From contig NZ_JBJDPS010000001.1 in the NCBI RefSeq assembly GCF_044901685.1, positions 558,001-622,000 of the forward strand: a DNA stretch of 64,000 nucleotides, read 5' to 3'. Origin of the DNA: Micromonospora_G sp044901685 (GTDB lineage Bacteria > Actinomycetota > Actinomycetes > Mycobacteriales > Micromonosporaceae). The position numbers and the translations under genes were made by a program. Below are positions 25,779 to 34,678 of this stretch, one piece after another. Under the pieces are notes generated by a model. The model had not been told where the DNA came from, did no database searches, and saw only the letters and a program-made list of their open reading frames with translations. Each line of letters starts with the position of its first letter. The stretch's first letter is position 1.

Positions 25779-27011
25779 ATGACGGCGGAGCGGATCCGAG
25801 CGTCCCGGGTGGCGTACCCGGGACGGCGACCCGAGCTGGACGCGATCCGCACGCTGGTGGTGGTCGGGCTGGTCCTCTTCCACTCGGCGCTGGTCTTCGA
25901 CAGCCGGGACGACTTCTACGTCAAGAACAGCGAGACCACCGACGTCACCATGGTCTTCGCCAGCCTCGGTGTGGTCTGGGCGATGCCGATGCTCTTCCTC
26001 GTCGCCGGCCTCGGGACGTGGCACTCGCTGCGCCGCCGGGGGCCGGCGGGCTTCGCGCTGGAACGGGTACGCCGGCTCGGGGTGCCACTGGTCTTCGCCA
26101 CCGTCACCCTCGTGCCGCTGCCACAGTGGCTGCGCCTACGCGCCGACCCCGACTACCACGAGTCGTACCCGCGCTTCCTGCCGCGCTTCTTCGACGTACG
26201 CCTCTCGCCGGCCGACTTCCCGTTTGTGCTCCAGGGCGAACACTTCGAGACCGGTCACCTCTGGTTCGTCGTGCTGCTGCTCACCTTCTCCCTGATCCTG
26301 GCACCACTGGCGGCCTGGTTGCCCGCCGCCCGGATGGCACGACTGCGGGACCGGGCAGCCGCGGCGGTACGGCACCGGGGCGTCGTGCTGCTGCCCGCCG
26401 TGGCGCTCGCGACGGTGAGCGGGGCGCTGGGCCTGGAGGAGGGCTTCGCCGCCTGGCACCGCTGGGCGTACCTGCTCTTCTTCCTGCTCGGGTTCGTACT
26501 CGCCGCCGACGACCGGTTCCGTACCGCGATGCGCCGCGACGCCGTGCCCGCCGCCGTGCTCGGGCTGCTGCTGTTCGCGGTCGGCCTGCCCGGGTTCCTG
26601 GTCGCGGGGGAGAGCGGCGACCCGTTCACCGACCACACCGCGCTCGCGGTCGGCGCCCGCGCGCTCTACGGTGCCACCGGTTGGTGTTGGCTGGTCGCGA
26701 TCCTGGGCCTGATCGACCGCCCCCGGTCCGCCGCGCCGGCGGCTGACACCTCCTCCCGTGGCCGCCGCGCGTACGCCTATCTCGCCGCCGCCGTGCTGCC
26801 GCTGTACGTGCTGCACCAGCCGATCGTGGTGGCGGTCGCGTACGGCGTGGTCCGCTGGCGGGCGCCGATCCTGGTCGGGTACACCGCCGTCGTGGTCGCC
26901 TCGCTCGTACTCACCGTCGCCGCGTACGAGCTGCTCGTGCGGCGTACCCGGGTGACCCGGTTCCTGTTCGGCATGCGCCCGGACGGGCACTCCGATCCGC
27001 CACGATCTTGA
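25779..27011 (+). CDS. Acyltransferase-3 family membrane protein
   Basis: The 410-residue integral membrane protein has about ten helices and the family signature RRPELDAIRTLVVVGLVLFHSALVF at the N-terminus, with the catalytic-type His in LFHS. The segment GHLWFVVLLLTFSLIL and the Arg-rich loops also fit acyltransferase 3/OafA-like enzymes, which transfer acyl groups to surface sugars or antibiotics. The start at 25779 follows GGTGGAGG; the frame is open to 25656 but that part is not hydrophobic and lacks a site. The target is unknown. Confidence 0.8.
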   Translation: MTAERIRASRVAYPGRRPELDAIRTLVVVGLVLFHSALVFDSRDDFYVKNSETTDVTMVFASLGVVWAMPMLFLVAGLGTWHSLRRRGPAGFALERVRRLGVPLVFATVTLVPLPQWLRLRADPDYHESYPRFLPRFFDVRLSPADFPFVLQGEHFETGHLWFVVLLLTFSLILAPLAAWLPAARMARLRDRAAAAVRHRGVVLLPAVALATVSGALGLEEGFAAWHRWAYLLFFLLGFVLAADDRFRTAMRRDAVPAAVLGLLLFAVGLPGFLVAGESGDPFTDHTALAVGARALYGATGWCWLVAILGLIDRPRSAAPAADTSSRGRRAYAYLAAAVLPLYVLHQPIVVAVAYGVVRWRAPILVGYTAVVVASLVLTVAAYELLVRRTRVTRFLFGMRPDGHSDPPRS

Positions 27012-27124
27012 AACCGTGGGTTACCGGAAGCTAGATTCTCGGATGTGATCACCGTCATCGATTCGATGGCGGTGCCGTCCGTACCCACGCCGCCGGCCGA
27101 TCCCGGCACAACCGGAGGTCCTTC

Positions 27125-28600
27125 ATGGACAACAGCGCCGAGAACCCACCCGCGTCTCTCGTTTCCTCCAACTCGGTCGGGCATCCGGCGCCCGGCTCAC
27201 TGCCCGCCGGCTCGTTCCTGTCCCGGCGCCGCGCGCTGGCGATCGGCCTCGGCGGGGCCGCCGGCCTGGCCATCGCCTCGCCCGCCTGGGCGGTGACCGA
27301 CCAGCGGCCGGGCGCCAGCCGTCCACCATCGCTGCACCCCAGCGACCGGGTGATCGCCAGCCGGGTCTCCGCCTGGCGGGCCCTGGGACACCTGCGGGTG
27401 CTCTCCGAGCGGATCGGCCCCCGGATCGGCGGCACCGCCTCGGAACGCACCGCGGCCAACTACCTGGCCGACGTGCTCGACGACCTCGGCTACCGTACGA
27501 CGTTGCAACCGTTCGCCGTCGCGGACAAGTTCCTGGCCCAGCTCAGCTCCCGCCCCGGCCTGCCGGACGACCTGAACTGGCAGGTCGGCGCCTCCCCGCA
27601 CGCCGCGCTCGACACCCGGGTCAGCGGGCGCGTGGTGGACGTGGGAGCGGGCGCCGCGACCGACTATCCCGAGGACGCGGCCGGCAAGGTGGTCCTCGTC
27701 GACTACGTCGCGGCGCAGCGCGAGGCCCTGGTCGCCACCGCCCTGGCGAAGGGCGTCGCGGCGGTGGTGTTCCTGCCGGCCGACCTGGTCGAGCCTCGGC
27801 GTGCCTCGGCCTTCGCGCCGACCCTGCCCGGCTCGGCCACCTCGCCGGTGCCGATCCCGGTGGTCGGCGTCGCCCAGGCGCAGAAGCACCGGCTGCGGGA
27901 ACGCCTCGCCGCCCGGCCGTTCACCCTGACCGTCACCACCTCGGCACACCGGGGGCTCACCTCGCACAACGTGCTCGCCGAGCGTGGCCCACGGCGGGGC
28001 GGCCGGACCAGCCCGGTGGTCATGGTGAGCGCCCACTACGACACCGTCATCGGTGCGCCGGGCGCCAACGACGACGGCTCGGGCACCGTACTCTGCCTGG
28101 AACTCGCGCGGGTGCTGCGTTCCCTGCCGACCGACGCCACCATCCGGTTCGGGCTCTGGGGTTCGGAGGAGCAGGGGCTGATCGGGTCCCGCTACTACGT
28201 CGCCCAGTTGCCGCAGGCCGAACGGGACCGGATCGTCGCGGTCTACCAGAACGACATGGTCGCCACGAGTTGGGACCCGGCCACCCGTTACTGGCTGCTC
28301 TCCTTCGACGGCCTGGCGAACCGGGCGACCGACGAGGTCGCCGCCGCCGCCACCCGGCTCGGCTACGACCCGCGCATCTCGCCGGTCACCCTGCGCGGCT
28401 CCAGCGACCACCAGTCGTTCCAGGAGGTCGGCATCGCCAGCGCCAACTTCTCCTGGCGGGGCGAGGAGTCCCCGGCGCTGCTCGAACCGCCGTACCACAG
28501 CCCCGAGGACACCATCGAGAAGAACGTCAGCGCCGAACGCCTCCAGGTCTCCCTCGAACTCATCGGCTGCGCCGCCTACGCCACCGCCCGCACCCCCTAG
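27125..28600 (+). CDS. Secreted M28-family zinc peptidase
   Basis: The 491-residue protein has a twin-arginine-like signal (SRRRALAIGLGGAAGLAIA, residues 33-51), a PA-type insert in the middle and an M28 catalytic domain. The di-zinc ligands and general base follow the family pattern: His304 (SAHYDT), Asp316 (GANDDGSG), Glu348-Glu349 (GSEEQG), Asp377 (QNDMV) and His429 (SSDHQSF). It should release N-terminal amino acids from peptides outside the cell. GGAGGT lies six bases before the ATG. It is followed by a strong hairpin terminator. Confidence 0.9.
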   Translation: MDNSAENPPASLVSSNSVGHPAPGSLPAGSFLSRRRALAIGLGGAAGLAIASPAWAVTDQRPGASRPPSLHPSDRVIASRVSAWRALGHLRVLSERIGPRIGGTASERTAANYLADVLDDLGYRTTLQPFAVADKFLAQLSSRPGLPDDLNWQVGASPHAALDTRVSGRVVDVGAGAATDYPEDAAGKVVLVDYVAAQREALVATALAKGVAAVVFLPADLVEPRRASAFAPTLPGSATSPVPIPVVGVAQAQKHRLRERLAARPFTLTVTTSAHRGLTSHNVLAERGPRRGGRTSPVVMVSAHYDTVIGAPGANDDGSGTVLCLELARVLRSLPTDATIRFGLWGSEEQGLIGSRYYVAQLPQAERDRIVAVYQNDMVATSWDPATRYWLLSFDGLANRATDEVAAAATRLGYDPRISPVTLRGSSDHQSFQEVGIASANFSWRGEESPALLEPPYHSPEDTIEKNVSAERLQVSLELIGCAAYATARTP

Positions 28601-28613
28601 CAACTGCTCCCAC

Positions 28614-28674
28614 GATCTATGGCTGTTCAACCCTGTGACTCACCGAGAACGACAGGGTCGAACAGCCATGGATC
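28614..28674. terminator. Long hairpin terminator after the peptidase gene
   Basis: Two 23-base arms, starting GATCTATGGCTGTTC and ending GAACAGCCATGGATC, pair with one G-U and one mismatch around a 15-base loop. It begins 14 bases after the M28 stop codon. Its size also permits a role as a mobile inverted-repeat element. Confidence 0.75.
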
Positions 28675-28791
28675 GGGGTGCCATAGCAGGAGGGGGCGGG
28701 TGGGGACGGGGTTTCCACAGGGGATGGGGTTGTGCACAGTTCGGTGTGGGGCGGCTTGACCCGGGTCTCGGCCCAGCGGGACGGTGCCACC

Positions 28792-29228
28792 GTGAACCCT
28801 GTTCTCCGTTCGTTGGTCGACCGTGGTGGCGGTCTGGTCACAACGGCCCTGGTGCGCGAGGTCGTTTCCCGTCAGGTGTTCGAGTGGGCGGTCAAGCGCG
28901 GGGAACTGCGCCGCATCCTGCCCGAGGTCTACGCCGACGCTCGGATGATCGGCGGCGGCGGCACGGTCAGGTACGCGTCCGGGTAGCCGACCGCACCATG
29001 TACCTCGACGTGTACGCCGAGCGCGAGCGGGTCGCCTTCGAACTCGACGGCGCGGCGACCCACGGCGACCCGCGCCAGCGCGAGATCGACCTGCGACGCG
29101 ACGCCCTGCTGGCGACGGTCGGCATTCTTGTCGTCCGGTTCAGTCACCGTCGACTGTTACACGAGACCACCGAGGTACGTCGGGAAGTCGTCGCCATCCT
29201 CGCCGGGCGCGGTCGCCGGTTTCCCTGA
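28792..29228 (+). pseudogene. Broken AbiEi/DUF559-type gene (internal deletion and frameshift)
   Basis: The first part (28792 to about 28970) encodes an AbiEi-like winged-helix N-terminus: LVDRGGGLVTTALVREVVS followed by VFEWAVKRGELRRILPEVYADA. From about 28980 the reading continues in another frame with the C-terminal DUF559/Vsr-like nuclease-fold segment (VAFELDGAATHGDPRQREIDLRRDALLATVG and VVRFSHRRLL). The 150 or so residues normally between these parts are missing. I infer an internal deletion that also shifted the frame, so the gene is dead. Intact relatives are actinobacterial proteins of about 300 residues of unclear role. Confidence 0.65.
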
Positions 29229-29388
29229 TCGGGCGGACTCGTTGATTCACGACACAGTCAGCTCTATCCATGGCCGGGCTCCGGCGCCTATCGTCTGACC
29301 AACCGCTCAGGTGATCTCCAGGCGGACCTGGGTGTGCAGACGGTTGCCGATCTCGTCGGGCCGGCGCCCGACTCTCAAGGAGACAGAG

Positions 29389-32300
29389 TTGACGATCCCC
29401 TCGTTACCAAAGGCCGGCCAGGACCAGGCGACGACGCCCCGGTCCGGCCTGGTCACGCTGGTGGTGGCCACCCTCGCCGCCGCGCTACTGCCGGTGCTCT
29501 CCGTCAGCGCGCCCGCCTCGGCCGCCCCGGAGAAGCCCACCACCGCATGGGCCAGGATCGACGGCAACCTGAACGCCGCCCGGTCGAGCAAGCCGGTCGA
29601 CATCCAGGCCGACAAGTTCGCCGCGTTCACCCTGGACCGGGCCATGATCGAGTCGGAGCTGGCGCGGGCACCCCGGGAACGGGCCACGTCGACGGCCCGG
29701 GTCGCGCCACTCGTGGTGGCACTGCCCGCACCCGACGGTGCCCTGCAACGGTTCGAACTGGTGGACTCGCCCGTGATGGAGGCCGGGCTCGCCGCGAAGC
29801 ATCCTGAGATCCGGACGTACGTCGGCCGAGGGCTGGACGACAGGTCCGCGACCGTACGCGCCGACCTCACCCCGCTCGGCTTCCACGCCTCGGTCCGCTC
29901 CGAGCACGGCGTCTGGTTCGTCGACCCGTACTACCACCTGGACCAGAGCGTCTACGCCAGCTACTACGGCCGCGACCTGGCCAACCCGGACGAGCTGCCG
30001 GTCGAGTCGGAGGACGTCGAGACGGCGGCGGACGAGGTGACGACGGAGGCGCAACCGGCCGTGGCCGGCCCGACGGTGACGCTCCGGACCTACCGGCTCG
30101 CGCTGGTCACCGACCCGTCGTACGCCACCTTCTTCGGTGCGGAGAACGTCACCGCGGCCAAGGTGACCCTGGTCAACCGGGTGAACCAGGTCTACGAGGA
30201 CGAGACGGCGATCCGGCTGGTGCTGGTCGACGAGACCGACCGGACCAATCTGAACACCACCGCCCTCGCCACCGAACCGAACGGTCCCTGCGGCGCGGCG
30301 GCCTGCTTCACTCCGGCGCAGATCGCCTCCTGCGGCAGCGGCACGCTGAGCCGGAACCAGATCGTGCTCGGCCAGCTCGTCGGCGCCGGCAACTACGACG
30401 TCGGGCACATCGGCCTCGGCGTCAACGGCGGCGGCGTGGCCGGTCTCGGCGTGGTCGGCGGCGCCAACAAGGCGCGCGGCTGCACCGGGCTGCCCACCCC
30501 GGTCGGCGACTTCTACGCGGTGGACTACGTGGCGCACGAGATCGGCCACCAGTTCGCCGGCAACCACACCTTCAACGGCACCCAGTACAACTGCTCCGGT
30601 GGCAACCGCAGCGCCGCGAACTCGTACGAGCCCGGCAGCGGGTCGTCGATCATGGCGTACGCCGGCATCTGCCAGCAGGACAACCTCCAGCCGCACAGCG
30701 ACCCGTACTGGTCGCAGCGGAGCTACACCGAGATCACCACGTTCGTCGGCTCCACCCGTCCGGCGATCAACGAGGTGCAGACCGCCGCGCTGCGCGGTTT
30801 CGACACCGACGGCGACTCCTTCACGATCACCTACGCCGGCCGTGAGTCGGCGCCGATCGTCCGGGGCACCAACTACACCACCGCCGGCCTCAAGGCCGCG
30901 ATCGAGGCGATCCCGGGCTGGCCGACCGGCGCGACGGTGGGCATCGCCGCCTTCGGCGGCAGCGGCACCCTGGACGACACCGGCTTCCAGGTGACCTTCA
31001 ACGGTGGTCCGCTGCTCTCGGTCAACGTGGAGCCGCTGAGCATCACCGCCGCCTCCGGCGCGTCCGGCACCGTCGGCGAGACGGTCAAGGGCGGAGCGGT
31101 GGACAACGGCGGCTGGCAGGTCGAGCAGACCACGAACCGGTCCCCGGTGGTCACCGCACCCACGTCGTACACCATCCCGGCCCGTACGCCGTTCGCCCTC
31201 ACCGGCAGCGCGACCGACGCGGACGGTGACACGGTCACGTACCTCTGGGAGCAGAACGACCGGGGCGGCGCCGCCGGCACCGCGCTGGTCAACAACACCA
31301 AGACCGCCGGTCCGCTGTTCCGCCAGTTCGGCACCGCCGCCGTGGTGAGCCCGGAGGACACCCTGGAATACCACTCGCCGGGGCTGAACGCGGTGACGAC
31401 CGACCCGACCCGGATCTTCCCGGACCCGGCCCAGATCGCCGCCGGTAACACCAATGCCAACACCGGCACCTGCCCGGCGGCACCGCCCGCGCCGCCCACG
31501 GGAGGCGCGAGCAACGTGCCGGCGTACGTCGTCGACTGCTTCTCGGAGTTCCTCCCCACCGCCGACTGGGTCGGCTTCGACAACTCCCGCACCATGCACT
31601 TCCGGCTCACCGCCCGGGACGGGCACCCGGGCGCCGGCGGCATCGGCAGCGCCGACACGGCACTGACCGTCGCCCCGACCGCCGGACCCTTCCTGGTCAC
31701 CTCGCACCGGGGCAAGGGCATCGTGGGCGCCGGCTCGACCCAGGACGTGACCTGGGACGTGGCCGGCACGGACGCCGCGCCGATCGGTGTCTCCGAGGTG
31801 CGGATCTCGCTCTCCACCGACAACGGCGCCACCTTCCCGTACGTGCTCGCGGAGCGGACCGCCAACGACGGCAACGCGACCGTGACCCTGCCGAACGTCG
31901 GCACCAGCACCGGGAAGATCAAGGTCGAGGCGGTCGGCAACGTCTTCTTCGACCTCAACGACGGCAGCCTCCTCATCCGGGTCGGCCCGCAGGTCGGCAA
32001 CGACGCACCCGGAGGTGTCGCGACCGCGCAGTGGACCGATCACGTGTGGCCGCAGGTCTCGGTCTCGGCGAGCGACCCGGACAGCGACGGCGACGCGCTG
32101 TCGGGGAACGCGACCGGACTCCCCGCCGGGCTGTTCCTCGTGCCGAAGGAGCCGTCGGCGCCCGGTGTCCGCCCCGGCACCCGGCAGTGGGGCATTCTGG
32201 GGAACGTCAGCGCGCCGCTCGGCGACTACCCGGTGACCGTGACGGTCAGCGACGAGACCGGTGGTACCGCGACCACGAGCTTCCTGGTCCGGGTGTTGGC

Positions 32301-33099
32301 CGAGGACGCCGAGGTCACGTACACCGGGGACACCCTGGCGTACGGACGCGGCGGCGGCGCGACGGCGCTGCTGCGGGCGACCGTCCGGGACAGTTGGGCG
32401 GCGGGCGACGGGCTCGATCCCCGACCCGGCGACATCCGTACGGCGACCGTGACCTTCAGCGCCGCCGGTCGGACACTGTGCACCGGAAATCTCGGGCTGC
32501 TCACCGAGACCGACACCGCCGTGGCGTCGGCGAGTTGCGAGGCCACCCTCCCGGTCGGGAGTCACCAGGTCACGGTGACGGTCGGGGGCAACTACACCGG
32601 CACCGCCTCGGCCCGGGTGGAGATCGCCCGGCCGGAGACCCGGGCGGTGATCGGCGCGGGCACGCTCACGCCGACCCGTTCCGCCGGTGCCTACCCGGTC
32701 GACCCCCGGTCGAAGGTCGACTTCACCCTGCTGGTGGCGCAGGCCCGGGTCGGTGCGCCGACCGGGCTGAGCAAGCTCGGGTTCACCTCCGGAGGCCGGC
32801 GCTACGAGATCCGTGGCACCGACATCGCCTCGTTCGGCGCGCGTACCGGCGGCGGGGTGGACGTGTTGGAGTGGCGCGGGCGGGCCGGGCTCTTCGACGT
32901 CACCGACGCTCGGCGTCCGGTCGCCGTCGCCAGCGACCTGAGCCTGCGGCTCACCGCGACCGACCGGGGGCTGCTCAGCTCGAAGGACGGTCTCGGCGTC
33001 ACCCTCTTCGACGGTGAGCGGTTGTTGCTCTCCTCGGACTGGTCCGGCACCCGAACCGGCGAGATCAACCTGTCGGGCGGCACGGTCCTGATCCTGTAA
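29389..33099 (+). CDS. Large secreted reprolysin-like zinc metalloprotease with Ig-like repeats
   Basis: The 1236-residue protein has an N-terminal signal (GLVTLVVATLAAALLPVLSVSAPASA), a propeptide-like region to about 220 and a metzincin domain with His383-Glu384-x-x-His387-x5-His393 (HEIGHQFAGNH) and Met-turn SIMAYAG. Beta-sandwich repeats follow (about 545-1060), including cadherin-like DADGDTVTYLWEQ and SDPDSDGDALSG segments, and a C-terminal domain that is post-proline-domain-like. The start is the TTG at 29389, with AAGGAGA five bases upstream; the frame open to 29311 has no site. It should cleave extracellular proteins. The metzincin glycine at position eight of the zinc motif is Ala with Gly one later. 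Confidence 0.85.
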   Translation: MTIPSLPKAGQDQATTPRSGLVTLVVATLAAALLPVLSVSAPASAAPEKPTTAWARIDGNLNAARSSKPVDIQADKFAAFTLDRAMIESELARAPRERATSTARVAPLVVALPAPDGALQRFELVDSPVMEAGLAAKHPEIRTYVGRGLDDRSATVRADLTPLGFHASVRSEHGVWFVDPYYHLDQSVYASYYGRDLANPDELPVESEDVETAADEVTTEAQPAVAGPTVTLRTYRLALVTDPSYATFFGAENVTAAKVTLVNRVNQVYEDETAIRLVLVDETDRTNLNTTALATEPNGPCGAAACFTPAQIASCGSGTLSRNQIVLGQLVGAGNYDVGHIGLGVNGGGVAGLGVVGGANKARGCTGLPTPVGDFYAVDYVAHEIGHQFAGNHTFNGTQYNCSGGNRSAANSYEPGSGSSIMAYAGICQQDNLQPHSDPYWSQRSYTEITTFVGSTRPAINEVQTAALRGFDTDGDSFTITYAGRESAPIVRGTNYTTAGLKAAIEAIPGWPTGATVGIAAFGGSGTLDDTGFQVTFNGGPLLSVNVEPLSITAASGASGTVGETVKGGAVDNGGWQVEQTTNRSPVVTAPTSYTIPARTPFALTGSATDADGDTVTYLWEQNDRGGAAGTALVNNTKTAGPLFRQFGTAAVVSPEDTLEYHSPGLNAVTTDPTRIFPDPAQIAAGNTNANTGTCPAAPPAPPTGGASNVPAYVVDCFSEFLPTADWVGFDNSRTMHFRLTARDGHPGAGGIGSADTALTVAPTAGPFLVTSHRGKGIVGAGSTQDVTWDVAGTDAAPIGVSEVRISLSTDNGATFPYVLAERTANDGNATVTLPNVGTSTGKIKVEAVGNVFFDLNDGSLLIRVGPQVGNDAPGGVATAQWTDHVWPQVSVSASDPDSDGDALSGNATGLPAGLFLVPKEPSAPGVRPGTRQWGILGNVSAPLGDYPVTVTVSDETGGTATTSFLVRVLAEDAEVTYTGDTLAYGRGGGATALLRATVRDSWAAGDGLDPRPGDIRTATVTFSAAGRTLCTGNLGLLTETDTAVASASCEATLPVGSHQVTVTVGGNYTGTASARVEIARPETRAVIGAGTLTPTRSAGAYPVDPRSKVDFTLLVAQARVGAPTGLSKLGFTSGGRRYEIRGTDIASFGARTGGGVDVLEWRGRAGLFDVTDARRPVAVASDLSLRLTATDRGLLSSKDGLGVTLFDGERLLLSSDWSGTRTGEINLSGGTVLIL

Positions 33100-33141
33100 C
33101 CGACGCCGGTCGGGCGCCCGGAGGCAACGGGCGGCGACGTA

Positions 33142-33176
33142 ACCGGGGGTGGCCGGCACTGCCGGCCACCCCCGGT
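33142..33176. terminator. Terminator after the metalloprotease gene
   Basis: Two exactly complementary 17-base arms (ACCGGGGGTGGCCGGCA and its complement) are separated by a single base, so about 15 pairs can form around a tight loop. It lies 43 bases after the stop codon. Confidence 0.75.
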
Positions 33177-33362
33177 CGCCCGACCGTGGGCCGACCGGGG
33201 CGCCGTTGCCCCAGTCAGCCTCGATCCGGTGAACAGTTGATAACACCATCACAACGGTCGAGTGACCGTGAGCTTACCGAGCGAATTTCTCATAATGGCG
33301 GGCTACATTCCCGCGATGCGTGATCCACTCAACCTGGTGACTGCCGGTCACCCGAGCCGATC

Positions 33363-34154
33363 GTGAGGCTCACCGTTCCCGCCGGTCGGCTGCTGCGTCT
33401 GCTGCTCCTGGCGGTGGCGGCACTGCACCTGCTCAGCCTCACCGTCAACGTGGTGCACCGGAGCCTGGAGCGGGCGCCGTTCGTCCACTTCGACTGGCTG
33501 CACGCCTTTCTCGACATGGACCAGGAACACAACCTGCCGACCTGGTTCTCGTCGACCCTGCTGCTGCTCAGCGCGCTGATCCTGGTCAACATCGGTGTCA
33601 CCGCCACCCGGTCGGGTGACCGGTTCGCCCGGCACTGGAAAGTGTTGGCGCTGGTCTTCGTCTTCCTCGCGCTGGACGAGGCGACCCAGATTCACGAGGC
33701 GGCCAACGTCCTGCGGGACACCTTCGACCTCACCGGGGTGCTCTACCTCTCCTGGATCCTGGTGGCGGCACCACTGGTGCTCCTCTTCGCGCTGGCGTAC
33801 CTGAGGTTCCTCGGGCACTTGCCGAGACCGGTGCGGCTGCTGGTCCTCGTCGGCGGCACGCTCTACGTCGGCGGTGCGATCGGGATGGAGGTCATCGGCA
33901 GTTTGCTCTGGGACAACGGACCCGGGTACGACTCCATGGCGTACGCGCTCAGCGTCGCGGTCGAGGAAATGCTGGAGATGCTCGGCATCGTCGCCTTCAT
34001 GTACGGGATCTCGACCTATCTGGAGCGTTACCCGTACGCCGACGAAGGTGGAAGACCCGCCGCCCCGCGGCAGCGAAGTGGCCGGATCTTGATGGCAAGT
34101 GGCACCAACGCCACTGTTGCGGGCGCCGGCGGTCGCCCACCATCGTCGTCATGA
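33363..34154 (+). CDS. Six-helix membrane protein with conserved acidic/His motifs, unknown role
   Basis: The 263-residue integral membrane protein has about six helices. Two stretches of charged residues at helix ends stand out: LALDEATQIHEAA (near 103-115) and VAVEEMLEMLGIVAFMYG (near 199-216). Such Glu/His clusters near the membrane suggest a metal- or proton-handling site, but I know no assigned function. The C-terminal tail is disordered. The start is the GTG at 33363. Its stop overlaps the ATG of the rhodanese gene (ATGA), so both are translationally coupled. Confidence 0.65.
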   Translation: MRLTVPAGRLLRLLLLAVAALHLLSLTVNVVHRSLERAPFVHFDWLHAFLDMDQEHNLPTWFSSTLLLLSALILVNIGVTATRSGDRFARHWKVLALVFVFLALDEATQIHEAANVLRDTFDLTGVLYLSWILVAAPLVLLFALAYLRFLGHLPRPVRLLVLVGGTLYVGGAIGMEVIGSLLWDNGPGYDSMAYALSVAVEEMLEMLGIVAFMYGISTYLERYPYADEGGRPAAPRQRSGRILMASGTNATVAGAGGRPPSSS

Positions 34155-34630
34155 CAAACCTGCTCCCCACCACGTCGAACGTCCTGCGTATCCCACTCGC
34201 GTCGGCCCCGGAGGCGGTCGCCCACTTCGGCGCGCGACTCGCCTTCGAGACCGATGTCAGCGACGTGCACGCCGATCTGGAGGCGGGTGTGCCCGGCCTG
34301 GTGGTGGTGGACACCCGCGACGAGCGGGCCTGGTGGCAGGGGCACCTGCCCGGTGCCGTACACCTGCCCCGGGCCGAGATCGGTGCCCGCGCGGCGCAGG
34401 TCGTCCCGGCCGGCGCCGTCGTGGTCACCTACTGCTGGGGACCGGGGTGCAACGGTGCCACCCGGGCCGCGTCGGAGTTCGCCCGACTCGGCTACCCGGT
34501 CAAGGAGATGATCGGCGGCTACGAGTACTGGGTCCGGGAGGGCTTGCCGGTACGGACCGCCGCCGGCCTGGCACGCCGTCCGGTCGACGAGCTCACCGCG
34601 CCCGCCGCCGGTGTCGCCTGCGGCTGCTGA
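34151..34630 (+). CDS. Rhodanese-like sulfurtransferase domain protein
   Basis: The 159-residue single-domain rhodanese has VVVDTRDERAWWQGHLPGAVHLPRAEI (CH2A-type) and the active-site loop Cys95-W-G-P-G-Cys100-N-G-A-T-Arg105. Two cysteines in the loop are unusual against the common single catalytic Cys; Cys100 sits before NGAT and Cys95 begins the loop. Two more cysteines end the protein (VACGC). It may transfer sulfane sulfur or act in a redox/persulfide response. It overlaps the upstream membrane-protein gene by four bases. Confidence 0.8.
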   Translation: MTNLLPTTSNVLRIPLASAPEAVAHFGARLAFETDVSDVHADLEAGVPGLVVVDTRDERAWWQGHLPGAVHLPRAEIGARAAQVVPAGAVVVTYCWGPGCNGATRAASEFARLGYPVKEMIGGYEYWVREGLPVRTAAGLARRPVDELTAPAAGVACGC

Positions 34631-34678
34631 CCACGGTCCACCCGTCCCGGGCGGGCGGATCTACGGCGGCGGGTGGAG

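Noticed and set aside
29485..33252. 1255-residue open frame opposite the metalloprotease gene
   Set aside because: Low-complexity Arg/Gly/Asp/Val composition and no recognisable motif; shadow of the plus-strand gene.
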